The notes under the pieces: model-generated | Databases searched by the model: none | What the model was told of the DNA's origin: nothing | The model's input: only the letters and a program-made list of their open reading frames with translations | Shown here: in pieces, positions 26,925-33,515 of the stretch | How the letters are laid out: the number at the start of each line of letters is the position of its first letter | How positions within the stretch are numbered: the first letter of the stretch is position 1 | Origin: an uncultured Rhizobiaceae bacterium | GTDB taxonomy: Bacteria; Pseudomonadota; Alphaproteobacteria; Rhizobiales; Rhizobiaceae | DNA length: 64,000 bases | Assembly: GCA_951813045.1 (NCBI GenBank) | Contig: CATOTF010000002.1 | Location: forward strand, 2,852,001-2,916,000 | Reading direction: 5' to 3' | Program-made: the position numbers and the translations under genes

Positions 26925-28199
26925 TTGCCCCGTCCATCTTTTGGTCGCGGTCCTCGCATTCATCATCGCCGGGGCTCGTCCAACGCCTCTTGTCTGGAGG
27001 TTGCGGATATCTTCCGCGACCATGGTGCTGCGTGGCGCGCGGCTAATGCCGGGCGCATCAGCCTGAACCAATTGAAAGTGATGTCAGCGATTGAACGCTG
27101 CCGCACGGCCGCGCTCGGCGGTCATGTTACGCGTTGCGAAGACTGCACCCACGAGCACATCGCCTACAACTCATGCCGGAACAGACACTGTCCAAAATGC
27201 CAGGCGAGTGCTGCAAAGGCATGGCTGGTCGCACGAGAGGCCGAACTGTTGCCTGTGAGGTATTTCCATCTCGTCTTCACGTTGCCAAAGCCAATCGCTG
27301 ACATCGCGCGCCAAAACAAACCGGAGATCTACAATCTGCTGATGCGGATCAGTGCAGACACGGTGATCAAAATCGCCTCCGATCCAAAACATCTCGGTGC
27401 GCAAGTTGGCATCACCTCGGTACTGCACACATGGGGATCGGCGATGACGCACCACCCGCACGTCCACATGATCGTACCGGGCGGCGGACTATCACCGGAT
27501 CGGAGCGCATGGATAGCGAGCCGGAAGAACTTCTTCCTGTCCGTGCGTGTTCTGTCTCGCTTGTACCGGCGTCTCATTTTGGAAGAACTGGTCAGGTTGC
27601 ACAACGCCGGGAAGATGCGTTTCTTTGGCGATCACGCCCACCTTGTCAATAAGCCCGCCTTTGATGCTTTCCTCAAACCTTTGCGCAAAATCGAATGGGT
27701 CGTTTATGCCAAGGAGCCATTTGCCGGACCTAAAGCGGTGCTGGCATATCTGTCGCGCTATACCCACCGGGTTGCGATCTCAAATAGTCGCCTGATCCGT
27801 TTCGACGCAAATCATGTCACTTTCCGCGTCAAGGATTACCGCGTCGATGGTCCCCCGAACGCAAGGTGCAGACACAAAACCATGACCCTCAAGACCGATG
27901 AGTTCATTCGGCGGTTCCTGATCCATGTCCTGCCAAAAGGCCAGCATCGCATCCGCCATTACGGCTTCTTGGGAAACGGCAATCGAGCCAACAATATCAC
28001 CCTGATCAGGAACCTGCTCAAAGCCAAAGCGCCAGACACGGATCATGATAATGGCGATCCCGTCGAAGGTGCCGATGAACAACCCCGTGTTCTTGCATTG
28101 CCCTGCCCATGCTGCGGCGGACGATTGATCATCGGCAAGGCTTTCGCGCCTAAACAGCAACCAAGAGCACCACCAAAATCAAAGAAGACCGCCGCATGA
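26925..28199 (+). CDS. IS91 family transposase
   Basis: HUH-type rolling-circle transposase of 424 residues, TTG start 6 bp after the recombinase stop. The N-terminal zinc finger reads CEDCTHEHIAYNSCRNRHCPKCQ, the HUH box HPHVHMIVPGGG, and the catalytic tyrosine region AYLSRYTHRVAISNSRL. The C-terminus has a further CPCCGG motif. The gene looks intact, so the element may be active. Confidence 0.93.
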   Translation: MPRPSFGRGPRIHHRRGSSNASCLEVADIFRDHGAAWRAANAGRISLNQLKVMSAIERCRTAALGGHVTRCEDCTHEHIAYNSCRNRHCPKCQASAAKAWLVAREAELLPVRYFHLVFTLPKPIADIARQNKPEIYNLLMRISADTVIKIASDPKHLGAQVGITSVLHTWGSAMTHHPHVHMIVPGGGLSPDRSAWIASRKNFFLSVRVLSRLYRRLILEELVRLHNAGKMRFFGDHAHLVNKPAFDAFLKPLRKIEWVVYAKEPFAGPKAVLAYLSRYTHRVAISNSRLIRFDANHVTFRVKDYRVDGPPNARCRHKTMTLKTDEFIRRFLIHVLPKGQHRIRHYGFLGNGNRANNITLIRNLLKAKAPDTDHDNGDPVEGADEQPRVLALPCPCCGGRLIIGKAFAPKQQPRAPPKSKKTAA

Positions 28200-28751
28200 C
28201 AATCCAAATCATGGCCCAGAACACGGCGCGCACATATCAGCAGACCTGCCTAACCGTCCGCCGAATGGCAGACGACACTGCCGATATGTGCAAAACAAAC
28301 GGCAGAACCAAAACGCTATGCCCCGATCTGCCTAAACGGAAGAAACCGAGGCGAAATCGTGCCCAAATGGCCTCCAAAACCGGCATCAGTTCGGTGGTAA
28401 CTCTACCCTGTCAGACAATCCAAACCCCACAATGCCGCCCAAATCCCCATAGAACCCGCTGAACCATCTCAGCTAAACCTCATGCGATTCCGTGCTTGAG
28501 CGCTTCTCCGACGCCAGACAATCACTACCCGCGACTCAAAATTCGAGCGTGGCGTCCGAGAAACCTGCATCGCAACTGCCGTCCAGAGTTTTCAGCTGGA
28601 AGAAATTTCCATGTCTGCTTCCGGTCTACATTTCCCAATTATGGCGACACTGGCCCTGATCTTTCGGGACGGCTTAATGTTTGACTTCGCGCTAGCCAAT
28701 GCGATTGTTCTCATTCCCCGGTTTTAGGACTCAGGCGCGGGCGCTACATCT
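28200..28751. other. Non-coding stretch right of the IS91-type element
   Basis: 550 bp with no convincing gene. It probably contains the right end of the IS91-type unit. The ORF at 28196-28462 overlaps the transposase stop but has low-complexity composition and no family resemblance. A 9-bp stem with TCT-A loop at 28741-28761 (gcgctacat / atgtagtgc) is followed by tcattttt and could serve as a terminator, but it also coincides with the candidate att site. Confidence 0.4.
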
Positions 28752-28763
28752 AATGTAGTGCTC
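28752..28763. repeat. Candidate left attachment site (12-bp repeat of tRNA-Val anticodon arm)
   Basis: The sequence aatgtagtgctc is identical to 35754-35765 inside the tRNA-Val gene, in the same orientation, and ctaca precedes both after a short gap. It lies 76 bp outside the last gene of the integrated element. The displaced tRNA 3' half expected to its left is not recognisable, so the call is tentative. Confidence 0.4.
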
Positions 28764-28838
28764 ATTTTTGCCTCGACAACCGCCCCGCAGCCCGGTTGAT
28801 CATCGCGGGAAGCAGGGCATCGATGCCATTCGCGCCCA

Positions 28839-29432
28839 TCATGCAAACTCCGGTGCAGCGACCACATTTTTAGCAGCATTCACCACTGTCGATCTGCGTT
28901 TACCCCGTGGTACGATGATCACATTGGGGTTGGCGACAAGCCTTATTGTGCTTGGTTTTTTTCCTCCGCCGACAACCAGCGTTTCGCGATAAAGGTTCTG
29001 GTAACCCGTCATGACTTTGATCAGATAATGGGCATCAACACCCTCACCCAGATCATCGAAATCGGCATAGGCAAACACGGTACGCCCAAGCGCGTTTTGC
29101 TCTTTGATAAATTTCCAGACTCTCCACCGGCCAGAACCTTCCGAAAGAGTTTTTCCCGGCCAGTCAGCCATCTCCAAAAGCTGCTGATCAAGGTCAAAGA
29201 CGGCCTCATATTCGCTGCCCGCATAGGGAACCAGCCCGCCAGCTGATGGTGTTTTCATAATTTCCGGTATGGAAAGCCCGCTGGCCAGTTCTGACCTGTC
29301 TTTGTGCGAAAACCTGTCGAGAAAGGTGGTGATTTTTCCAAAATGCTGGTTGAGCGCGGCTTGAAAAACCTGCTGCACCAATTGGCCTTCACTGCATCCG
29401 GCTTTTTTTGCCCTGCGCTCAACATTCTGCAT
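28839..29432 (-). CDS. Unknown protein of the tRNA-Val element, possibly frameshifted at its 5' end
   Basis: The frame from the ATG at 29432 gives 197 residues: an N-terminal ribbon-helix-helix-like stretch (MQNVERRAKKAGCSEGQLVQQVFQAAL) and a C-terminal half with YADFDDLGEGVDAHYLIKVMTGYQNLY and VIIVPRGKRRS. The frame is open further upstream to an in-frame TGA at 29508-29510, and reads IDGKPAKLFPFRAHLTKS just before the ATG, which looks like coding sequence. A better start (ATG at 29556, MPDEKSKTRTRRR..MIAGRPVH) lies in another frame, overlapping the previous gene. One base lost or gained near 29490 would join them. Function not recognised. Confidence 0.5.
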   Translation of the reverse strand: MQNVERRAKKAGCSEGQLVQQVFQAALNQHFGKITTFLDRFSHKDRSELASGLSIPEIMKTPSAGGLVPYAGSEYEAVFDLDQQLLEMADWPGKTLSEGSGRWRVWKFIKEQNALGRTVFAYADFDDLGEGVDAHYLIKVMTGYQNLYRETLVVGGGKKPSTIRLVANPNVIIVPRGKRRSTVVNAAKNVVAAPEFA

Positions 29433-29548
29433 TTGGCTTTTGGTCAGATGGGCGCGAAAGGGAAACAGCTTTGCCGGTTTCCCATCAATGTACCGGTCTT
29501 CCGGCGATCATATTTGTGCGTCGGCGGGTACGAGTTTTAGATTTTTCA

Positions 29549-29755
29549 TCAGGCATAGTCCTCTACTGCTTGGGGGAACCAGTCGCCACGGGTAAAACAT
29601 TGAGCCCCCGGTCGGGCAGCAAGCCGCCCTTCAACAATCCGTTGTGCGATGTCGTTTTGAATTTCAGGCGGAATAAATTCCGACGCGATACGCGGGAAGT
29701 TCGGGCTAGGCGTCGATGAGCGCCAATTCTTGTTGCAGTTGTTTGCGCCGCTCAT
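29549..29755 (-). CDS. Small protein of the tRNA-Val element
   Basis: 68 residues if started at the ATG at 29755 (MSGANNCNKNW..); the track start at 29821 is deep inside the upstream gene. The likely core is FPRIASEFIPPEIQNDIAQRIVEGRLAARPGAQCFTRGDWFPQAVEDYA. It overlaps the 3' end of the upstream gene and its end overlaps the MPDEK start downstream, a pattern of translational coupling. Function unknown. Confidence 0.45.
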   Translation of the reverse strand: MSGANNCNKNWRSSTPSPNFPRIASEFIPPEIQNDIAQRIVEGRLAARPGAQCFTRGDWFPQAVEDYA

Positions 29756-30101
29756 CGCGCACCGCCTGTTCTGCCCATGGGGCGTCGAAGCATTGGGCGA
29801 TAAAAGCCGGTCCAAATGCACTGATGCAGGCGGTAATCACGTCGGCGGAAGGTTTGACCTCGCCGGAAAGTTGGCGTTCTGCGGCGCGCACTGTCTGGTT
29901 GCTGATGGCAGCCAGATGTGCCGCCGGGGCCACTGGAAATGTAGTGCGGATAAACTGGGTAAAACGGCTTGCGACAAACTTGTCGCATTTTCCGAAAGAC
30001 ATGTCGGAGGACTCCTGTGATGGTTGAACCATCACGGGGGATAGACCCTGTTTCGGAATGATCTCGGCGTCTGCAAACGCCTCTAAAGAACGGTAAAACA
30101 T
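29706..30101 (-). CDS. Helix-turn-helix-like small protein of the tRNA-Val element
   Basis: 131 residues from the ATG at 30101 (MFYRSLEAFADAE); the ATG at 30116 (MEFILMFY) is an alternative and the track start at 30251 is unlikely because it crosses the palindrome-rich gap. The segment FPVAPAAHLAAISNQTVRAAERQLSGEVKPSADVITACISAFGPAFIAQCF resembles a phage-type DNA-binding domain in which HLAAISNQTVRAAERQLSG is the helix-turn-helix. Probably a regulatory protein of the element's early region. Confidence 0.55.
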   Translation of the reverse strand: MFYRSLEAFADAEIIPKQGLSPVMVQPSQESSDMSFGKCDKFVASRFTQFIRTTFPVAPAAHLAAISNQTVRAAERQLSGEVKPSADVITACISAFGPAFIAQCFDAPWAEQAVRDERRKQLQQELALIDA

Positions 30102-30184
30102 AAGGATGAATTCCATATACAAAACAAATTGGAACAAAGTACCGGATTGGTCGCAGGCCAGCCGGAGAGTAAACAAAAGGCGTA

Positions 30185-30322
30185 GAGGGCGAGCCGCCCG
30201 ACAGGGAATAAACAAGCTGACTGCGCACCGCGCGACAGGGCGGCGCAACACGATGCGCAGTCATTCCACCCGTGAGGGCGGGCGGAATAGGGCGAGCCAC
30301 GCCGGTCATTCGGCTGGCTCGG
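30185..30322. repeat. Cluster of inverted repeats between two left-going genes
   Basis: Stacked palindromes: gactgcgca (30219-30227) with tgcgcagtc (30254-30262); attccacccg (30263-30272) with cgggcggaat (30279-30288), one mismatch; gagcc (30294-30298) with ggctc (30316-30320), spanning the stop codon of the upstream gene; and gggc-gagc-cgccc near 30187. It could be a structured leader or attenuator, a non-coding RNA, or an origin-like site of the element. The sequence does not decide. Confidence 0.45.
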
Positions 30323-30665
30323 CTTGGTATGGGCTATCGCTACTCGCGCCAGCGGGTATCACCATGCGCGGCCACATGTCCTGTGGTGTACCCGAATAGG
30401 AATGGGTCGCTTGCCATTGCTGAACATGTTTCCAGTCATCCAGACACAGGGGCCGTCGTGAATTCTCCGGCCAGTTCGCATCAAACCAACCCATCACGGC
30501 ATCGTATTTCCGCAGGGTGATGGTTTTGTTTTCTTCCGCAGCAAGATTGCTGAAAAAACGCCAATCCCCCGCCGCCTTTTTACCAAGCGTAGCTACAGCC
30601 GTACCGGCCAAAGAAGCGTAGCCTTGAGAGCATCGGGTCAAGATGGTGGCGATAAGATTTTCCAT
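30306..30665 (-). CDS. Cro-like small DNA-binding protein, divergent from S24-type repressor
   Basis: 119 residues from the ATG at 30665 (MENLIATILTRCSQG); the track start at 30815 crosses the operator region and overlaps the repressor gene. The segment YASLAGTAVATLGKKAAGDWRFFSNLAAEENKTITLRKYDAVMGWFDANWPEN fits a compact phage helix-turn-helix protein. No Shine-Dalgarno sequence precedes the ATG: the predicted -10 hexamer ends only 8 nt upstream, so the mRNA is probably leaderless. The position, divergent from the repressor across three operators, suggests a Cro-like or activator role. Confidence 0.6.
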   Translation of the reverse strand: MENLIATILTRCSQGYASLAGTAVATLGKKAAGDWRFFSNLAAEENKTITLRKYDAVMGWFDANWPENSRRPLCLDDWKHVQQWQATHSYSGTPQDMWPRMVIPAGASSDSPYQAEPAE

Positions 30666-30673
30666 GGGGAGAG

Positions 30674-30703
30674 GTACTAGGCGGATATATTCGCCTATGT
30701 CAA
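30674..30703 (-). promoter_or_regulatory. Left-going promoter of the element with operator in its spacer
   Basis: On the minus strand TTGACA (30703-30698) and TAGTAC (30679-30674) are separated by 18 bp, which consist almost wholly of operator O1. The distance from the -10 to the ATG at 30665 predicts a leaderless transcript. Confidence 0.6.
30679..30696. promoter_or_regulatory. Operator O1 of the element repressor
   Basis: aggcggatatattcgcct, a near-perfect 18-bp palindrome (mismatches only at positions 6 and 13). It is the best copy of a motif found five times near the S24-type repressor. Binding by that repressor is inference. Confidence 0.65.
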
Positions 30704-30719
30704 GGGAATATTTCCGCCT
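30702..30719. promoter_or_regulatory. Operator O2
   Basis: Reverse complement reads AGGCGGAAATATTCCCTT, matching 14 of 18 positions of O1. It lies between the left-going promoter and the repressor gene, head to tail with O1. Confidence 0.55.
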
Positions 30720-30727
30720 ATCACAGA

Positions 30728-30745
30728 AAGCGGAAATTTCCGACA
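30728..30745. promoter_or_regulatory. Operator O3 (weaker copy)
   Basis: aagcggaaatttccgaca contains the perfect 12-bp palindrome cggaaatttccg and matches O1 at 12 of 18 positions. It ends 8 bp before the repressor ATG, a place suited to autoregulation. Confidence 0.45.
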
Positions 30746-30752
30746 ATGCAGA

Positions 30753-31373
30753 ATGAATGAAATTCTTACCCAACGCATAAAAGAGCGAATAGAATCCCTC
30801 GGTACGTCGGCACAAAAAGTATCGACTGCGGCTGGTGCTGACCGCACATATCTTGCCAGCCTGTTCAAGGGAAAACTGAAGTCGCCGACAACCGAAAAGT
30901 TGGCAGCAATTGCTAAACAGCTAAAAACCACGCCACAATACTTGTTAGGGGAAGAAACCAATTCAACTACTCTACCTCGCACATTGCCGGTCATGGGTCG
31001 CGCTGCAGCCAGCATTGTTGGTGCTGAAAACATCATTGAAGATGCAATAGAATTCACCACAGTGCCACCAGGCCTGGACGGGGTTAAAGATGCCTATTGC
31101 CTGTGGGTTGAGGGCGATAGTATGAAACCAATGTATGGGCCCCGCGATCCCATATTTGTGCATCCGCGCCAGCCTATCGCGCGGGGTGACATTGTGGTGG
31201 TGCAGGAGGAACGAGATGGCGCCGTTTATGCCAGCGTCAAAGAGTTCGTACGCCGCACGGATTCCCACATGATCACACGGCAATACAATCCCGCCAATGA
31301 AATTAAATTCAATCTCAAATACATCATCGCCACCCACAGAGTGTTGCCTCTGCGAGAGGTTCTGAATCTTTAG
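30753..31373 (+). CDS. S24 family (LexA/CI-like) transcriptional repressor
   Basis: 206 residues. An N-terminal XRE-type helix-turn-helix (AQKVSTAAGADRTYLASLFKGKLKSPTTEKLAAIAKQL, about 20-60) is joined to a C-terminal peptidase S24 domain with Ser123 in WVEGDSMKPMYGPRD and Lys163 in ASVKEFVRR, the catalytic dyad. No clear Ala-Gly or Cys-Gly cleavage dipeptide is seen in the linker (LPVMGRAAASIVGAE), so SOS-type self-cleavage is uncertain. It is divergent from a Cro-like gene across operators O1-O3 and probably maintains the integrated state. Ribosome site weak; the transcript may be short-leadered. Confidence 0.85.
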   Translation: MNEILTQRIKERIESLGTSAQKVSTAAGADRTYLASLFKGKLKSPTTEKLAAIAKQLKTTPQYLLGEETNSTTLPRTLPVMGRAAASIVGAENIIEDAIEFTTVPPGLDGVKDAYCLWVEGDSMKPMYGPRDPIFVHPRQPIARGDIVVVQEERDGAVYASVKEFVRRTDSHMITRQYNPANEIKFNLKYIIATHRVLPLREVLNL

Positions 31374-31396
31374 ACAACACAAAATGAGGGAACAAA

Positions 31397-32248
31397 TTGA
31401 ATTACGTTGTACTGGATGTTGAGACAGCAAATTCCGACTATTCGTCCATCTGCCAGATAGGCCTAGTCGTCATTCGCGATTCCAAAATCGCTGCAGAAAA
31501 AAGCATTCTGGTCGATCCGGAAATGCATTTTGATGCAATGAACACAAACATACACGGCATTTCTTCTCGCCATGTCGTTGGAAAAGATACGTTCCCGGCT
31601 GCATTTTACAGCCTCGCTGAGAAACTGAAGCCTTTTCCCATTCTACACCATTCCCACTTTGATCACACCGCAATCAACAGAGCTTACGATAGGTACAATG
31701 CTACAGCACCCGCTTTGCGTTGGCTTGATTCAACCAAGATTGTGCGGCGCGCATGGCCGCAATTCGCCCAAAAAGGCTACGGGTTAAGCAACATGTGCAA
31801 ACACCTTGATATAAAAATCAAACACCACGATGCTCTTGAAGATGCCCGTGCAACTCACCTGGTACTGGCCAACGCTTTCGACCGCACAGAAACCACCGTT
31901 GAGGACTGGTTTGAAAGATCAAAAACCAACCTGACAACAAACGCGCCCGCAAGAGCAACACAAGTTCAATTATCAGAAAAAATAGGCGGCATCGTCTTTA
32001 CGGGAACACTTTCCAAACCACGCGGCGAACTGCAGAATTGTGCCCTAGAGGAAGGCTATACCACCCCGAAAACAGTGACACAGGCCACCGTCTATCTGGT
32101 TGTTGGTCAAGACCAGGCTGGCGAAGAACTTCCCATAACATCCAAGGTAAAACGAGCTTTGGAGCTGCAAGAAAACGGCTCTGACATTCAGATTATTTCG
32201 GAAGGCGAGTTCTGGGTTCTCATGAATCAGAATTCCAATATCGGTTAA
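31397..32248 (+). CDS. DnaQ-like 3'-5' exonuclease with C-terminal BRCT domain
   Basis: 283 residues, TTG start with GAGGGAA 6 nt upstream. DEDDh exonuclease motifs: VLDVETAN (D7, E9), ILHHSHFDHTAINRAY (third acidic residue) and the H-D pair in HHDALEDARATHLV. After a linker, residues 196-283 form a BRCT-like domain (GGIVFTGTLSKPRGELQNCALEEGYTTPKTVTQATVYLVVG..SKVKRALEL..ISEGEFW), as at the end of NAD-dependent ligases. It follows the repressor by 23 bp and is probably expressed with it while the element is silent, so a role in element maintenance or against other invading DNA is possible (inference). Confidence 0.85.
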   Translation: MNYVVLDVETANSDYSSICQIGLVVIRDSKIAAEKSILVDPEMHFDAMNTNIHGISSRHVVGKDTFPAAFYSLAEKLKPFPILHHSHFDHTAINRAYDRYNATAPALRWLDSTKIVRRAWPQFAQKGYGLSNMCKHLDIKIKHHDALEDARATHLVLANAFDRTETTVEDWFERSKTNLTTNAPARATQVQLSEKIGGIVFTGTLSKPRGELQNCALEEGYTTPKTVTQATVYLVVGQDQAGEELPITSKVKRALELQENGSDIQIISEGEFWVLMNQNSNIG

Positions 32249-32263
32249 GTACATCTAAAAAAT

Positions 32264-32281
32264 AGGCGGATATATTCTCCT
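32264..32281. promoter_or_regulatory. Operator O4
   Basis: aggcggatatattctcct, identical to O1 at 17 of 18 positions, 12 bp left of O5 and just upstream of the -35 of the right-going promoter. Confidence 0.65.
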
Positions 32282-32286
32282 ATCTA

Positions 32287-32315
32287 TTGACATGGCGGAT
32301 ATATTCGCCTTACAA
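32287..32315 (+). promoter_or_regulatory. Right-going early promoter with operator in its spacer
   Basis: TTGACA at 32287-32292 and TTACAA at 32310-32315 with 17 bp between, occupied by operator O5. It would drive the chain of small genes from 32345. The arrangement mirrors the left-going promoter, so both early directions would be shut by the same repressor. Confidence 0.6.
32293..32310. promoter_or_regulatory. Operator O5
   Basis: tggcggatatattcgcct, 17 of 18 positions as in O1, filling the spacer between the -35 and -10 of the right-going promoter. Confidence 0.65.
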
Positions 32316-32344
32316 CCGCTCCCATCAACCCGATGGAGAGTGCC

Positions 32345-32710
32345 ATGATACGTTTTACAACCAAGCCTCTTCCGACCGCACCGCTCACTGACATCATTGC
32401 GGCTGGCCTGCACCATGCGTTCACCTTGCACCCGTCCACCATCGCCCGCGCCCAGCCACCGATGCATCGGGAAACCAAAGAGCTTGCCCATCGCCGTGAA
32501 AGCCGGGAGCGGTGTGATACGAACGCCGATATCACCGCTTTGCTGACAGACCGTATTGGCGAAGCCCAACACTGCGGCCACAGCCTGACTGATGAACAGC
32601 TCATGCGCGAAGACTTCACCCCCGCCAACCTCGACGAATGCTGGACCGCCGCCATGGCCAGTTTCAAACAACGTCAGGCCGAACGCAGCAAAGCACGGGC
32701 AGCACAGTAA
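32345..32710 (+). CDS. Hypothetical protein, first gene of the element's right-going early operon
   Basis: 121 residues from the ATG at 32345 (MIRFTTKPLPTAPLTDIIAAGLHHAF), with GGAG 6 nt upstream; the track's ATG at 32333 lies inside the ribosome site. The protein is hydrophilic and helical (TALLTDRIGEAQHCGHSLTDEQLMREDFTPANLDECWTAAMASFKQRQAERSKARAAQ). No family recognised. It follows the operator-controlled promoter by 30 bp and overlaps the next ORF at TAATG. Confidence 0.6.
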   Translation: MIRFTTKPLPTAPLTDIIAAGLHHAFTLHPSTIARAQPPMHRETKELAHRRESRERCDTNADITALLTDRIGEAQHCGHSLTDEQLMREDFTPANLDECWTAAMASFKQRQAERSKARAAQ

Positions 32711-32853
32711 TGCGTAACGCTGCCCCCCACTCGCGCAGAGACTTAGGAGGCTTAGGCCTTTCTCCCTCCCTACTGGCCTGCGCACCCGCCGGAAACCAAG
32801 CGCCGCATCTTACCGGTCCGGTTTCCGGCGACGTCATTCAAAAGGCTATGTGA
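32710..32853 (+). CDS. Small hypothetical protein (47 aa)
   Basis: Starts at the ATG overlapping the previous stop (TAATG) and ends overlapping the next start (GTGATGA). No family resemblance; the coupled position is the main support. It may be just a translated spacer. Confidence 0.35.
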   Translation: MRNAAPHSRRDLGGLGLSPSLLACAPAGNQAPHLTGPVSGDVIQKAM

Positions 32854-33083
32854 TGACAGAGTTCTACGCATTCGCAACCGCACAACCGTTTTTAACATGG
32901 TGTCTGGCGTTGGGCATTTGGGTCATCCCATGGGTCATCGCTATTCCTTTCAGTTTCTTTATCAAAGCGTATAACCGTCACCTGCGCTCCAGAAACATCA
33001 AAATAAACGGTTGGCCAGACCACCCCTTAATGGATGCTGATGGCGACATTGTTCACCCTCCGCGCGGAGATGAAAATGATTAA
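32853..33083 (+). CDS. Small membrane protein of the early operon
   Basis: 76 residues from the ATG at 32853. Residues 10-38 (PFLTWCLALGIWVIPWVIAIPFSFFIKAYNRH) form one long or two short membrane segments, followed by a basic then acidic hydrophilic tail. The stop overlaps the next start. Function unknown. Confidence 0.5.
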   Translation: MTEFYAFATAQPFLTWCLALGIWVIPWVIAIPFSFFIKAYNRHLRSRNIKINGWPDHPLMDADGDIVHPPRGDEND

Positions 33084-33363
33084 GCGCCCGCCTTTTCAGC
33101 TCACCACGCCGCAAAACGTGCCCGCGCCACCAAAACGCCAGCCACCGGAAAAAACCGGCCTTGCCGCCCGTTATCCCAAGCTCGACGATTATGAAATCAT
33201 GATCCTTGAATCTCTTGCCAGCCAGGCACTACGCAATGAAGGGGATTACTATTTTGCATGGAAGGAACTCGATCAGGTCGAATTCACCCCCATGCAAAAG
33301 GCCGAGTTTTTAAGCGAACTCAACTGCCTTCCGGAGCCAGCCAAAAAGGCGATGAGCGCATGA
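33076..33363 (+). CDS. Hypothetical protein of the early operon
   Basis: 95 residues from the ATG at 33076 (MIKRPPFQLTTPQNVPAPPKRQPPEKTG), chosen because GGAG lies 6 nt before it; the track start at 33034 is in the previous gene. Proline-rich N-terminus, then a helical domain (LDDYEIMILESLASQALRNEGDYYFAWKELDQVEFTPMQKAEFLSELNCL). No family recognised. Stop overlaps the next ATG. Confidence 0.55.
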   Translation: MIKRPPFQLTTPQNVPAPPKRQPPEKTGLAARYPKLDDYEIMILESLASQALRNEGDYYFAWKELDQVEFTPMQKAEFLSELNCLPEPAKKAMSA

Positions 33364-33515
33364 TCATAGAAAAACCCCGCGCCCCGGAAATTGCCGCCAT
33401 CGTCGCGTGTATGAACACAAAACTACGCCTTGGCGAAAAGGCACTGGATGCTGCTGAGCAGGAAACCTCGGACCTGTATATCGAACTCCATAAAAGCATG
33501 GAGCCCACGCGATGA
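33360..33515 (+). CDS. Small hypothetical protein (51 aa) of the early operon
   Basis: MIIEKPRAPEIAAIVACMNTKLRLGEKALDAAEQETSDLYIELHKSMEPTR without cuts would be one amphipathic helical unit. It overlaps the gene before and after by 4 bp (ATGA junctions), which is strong support for translation although short. The track start at 33258 is out of place. Confidence 0.5.
   Translation: MIIEKPRAPEIAAIVACMNTKLRLGEKALDAAEQETSDLYIELHKSMEPTR

Larger units (their letters stand above)
25992..28199 (+). mobile_element. IS91-type element (recombinase plus HUH transposase); outer ends not defined
   Basis: The interval given is the two-gene core only. IS91 elements have no terminal inverted repeats or target duplications, so ends cannot be read directly; the element probably extends from somewhere within 25784-25991 to somewhere within 28200-28740. 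A comparison with other copies would set the ends. Confidence 0.75.

Noticed and set aside
28196-28462. 88-codon ORF overlapping the IS91-type transposase stop
   Set aside because: Composition is irregular and no family fits; probably part of the non-coding end of the element.
28741-28768. Hairpin plus T-run as a terminator
   Set aside because: No gene ends close upstream on the plus strand; the stem is better explained by its similarity to the tRNA anticodon arm. Kept only as a note.
32255-32785. Long minus-strand ORFs (176 and 127 codons) opposite the early gene at 32345
   Set aside because: They run through the operators and promoter and mirror a plus-strand gene that has a ribosome site and coupled neighbours.
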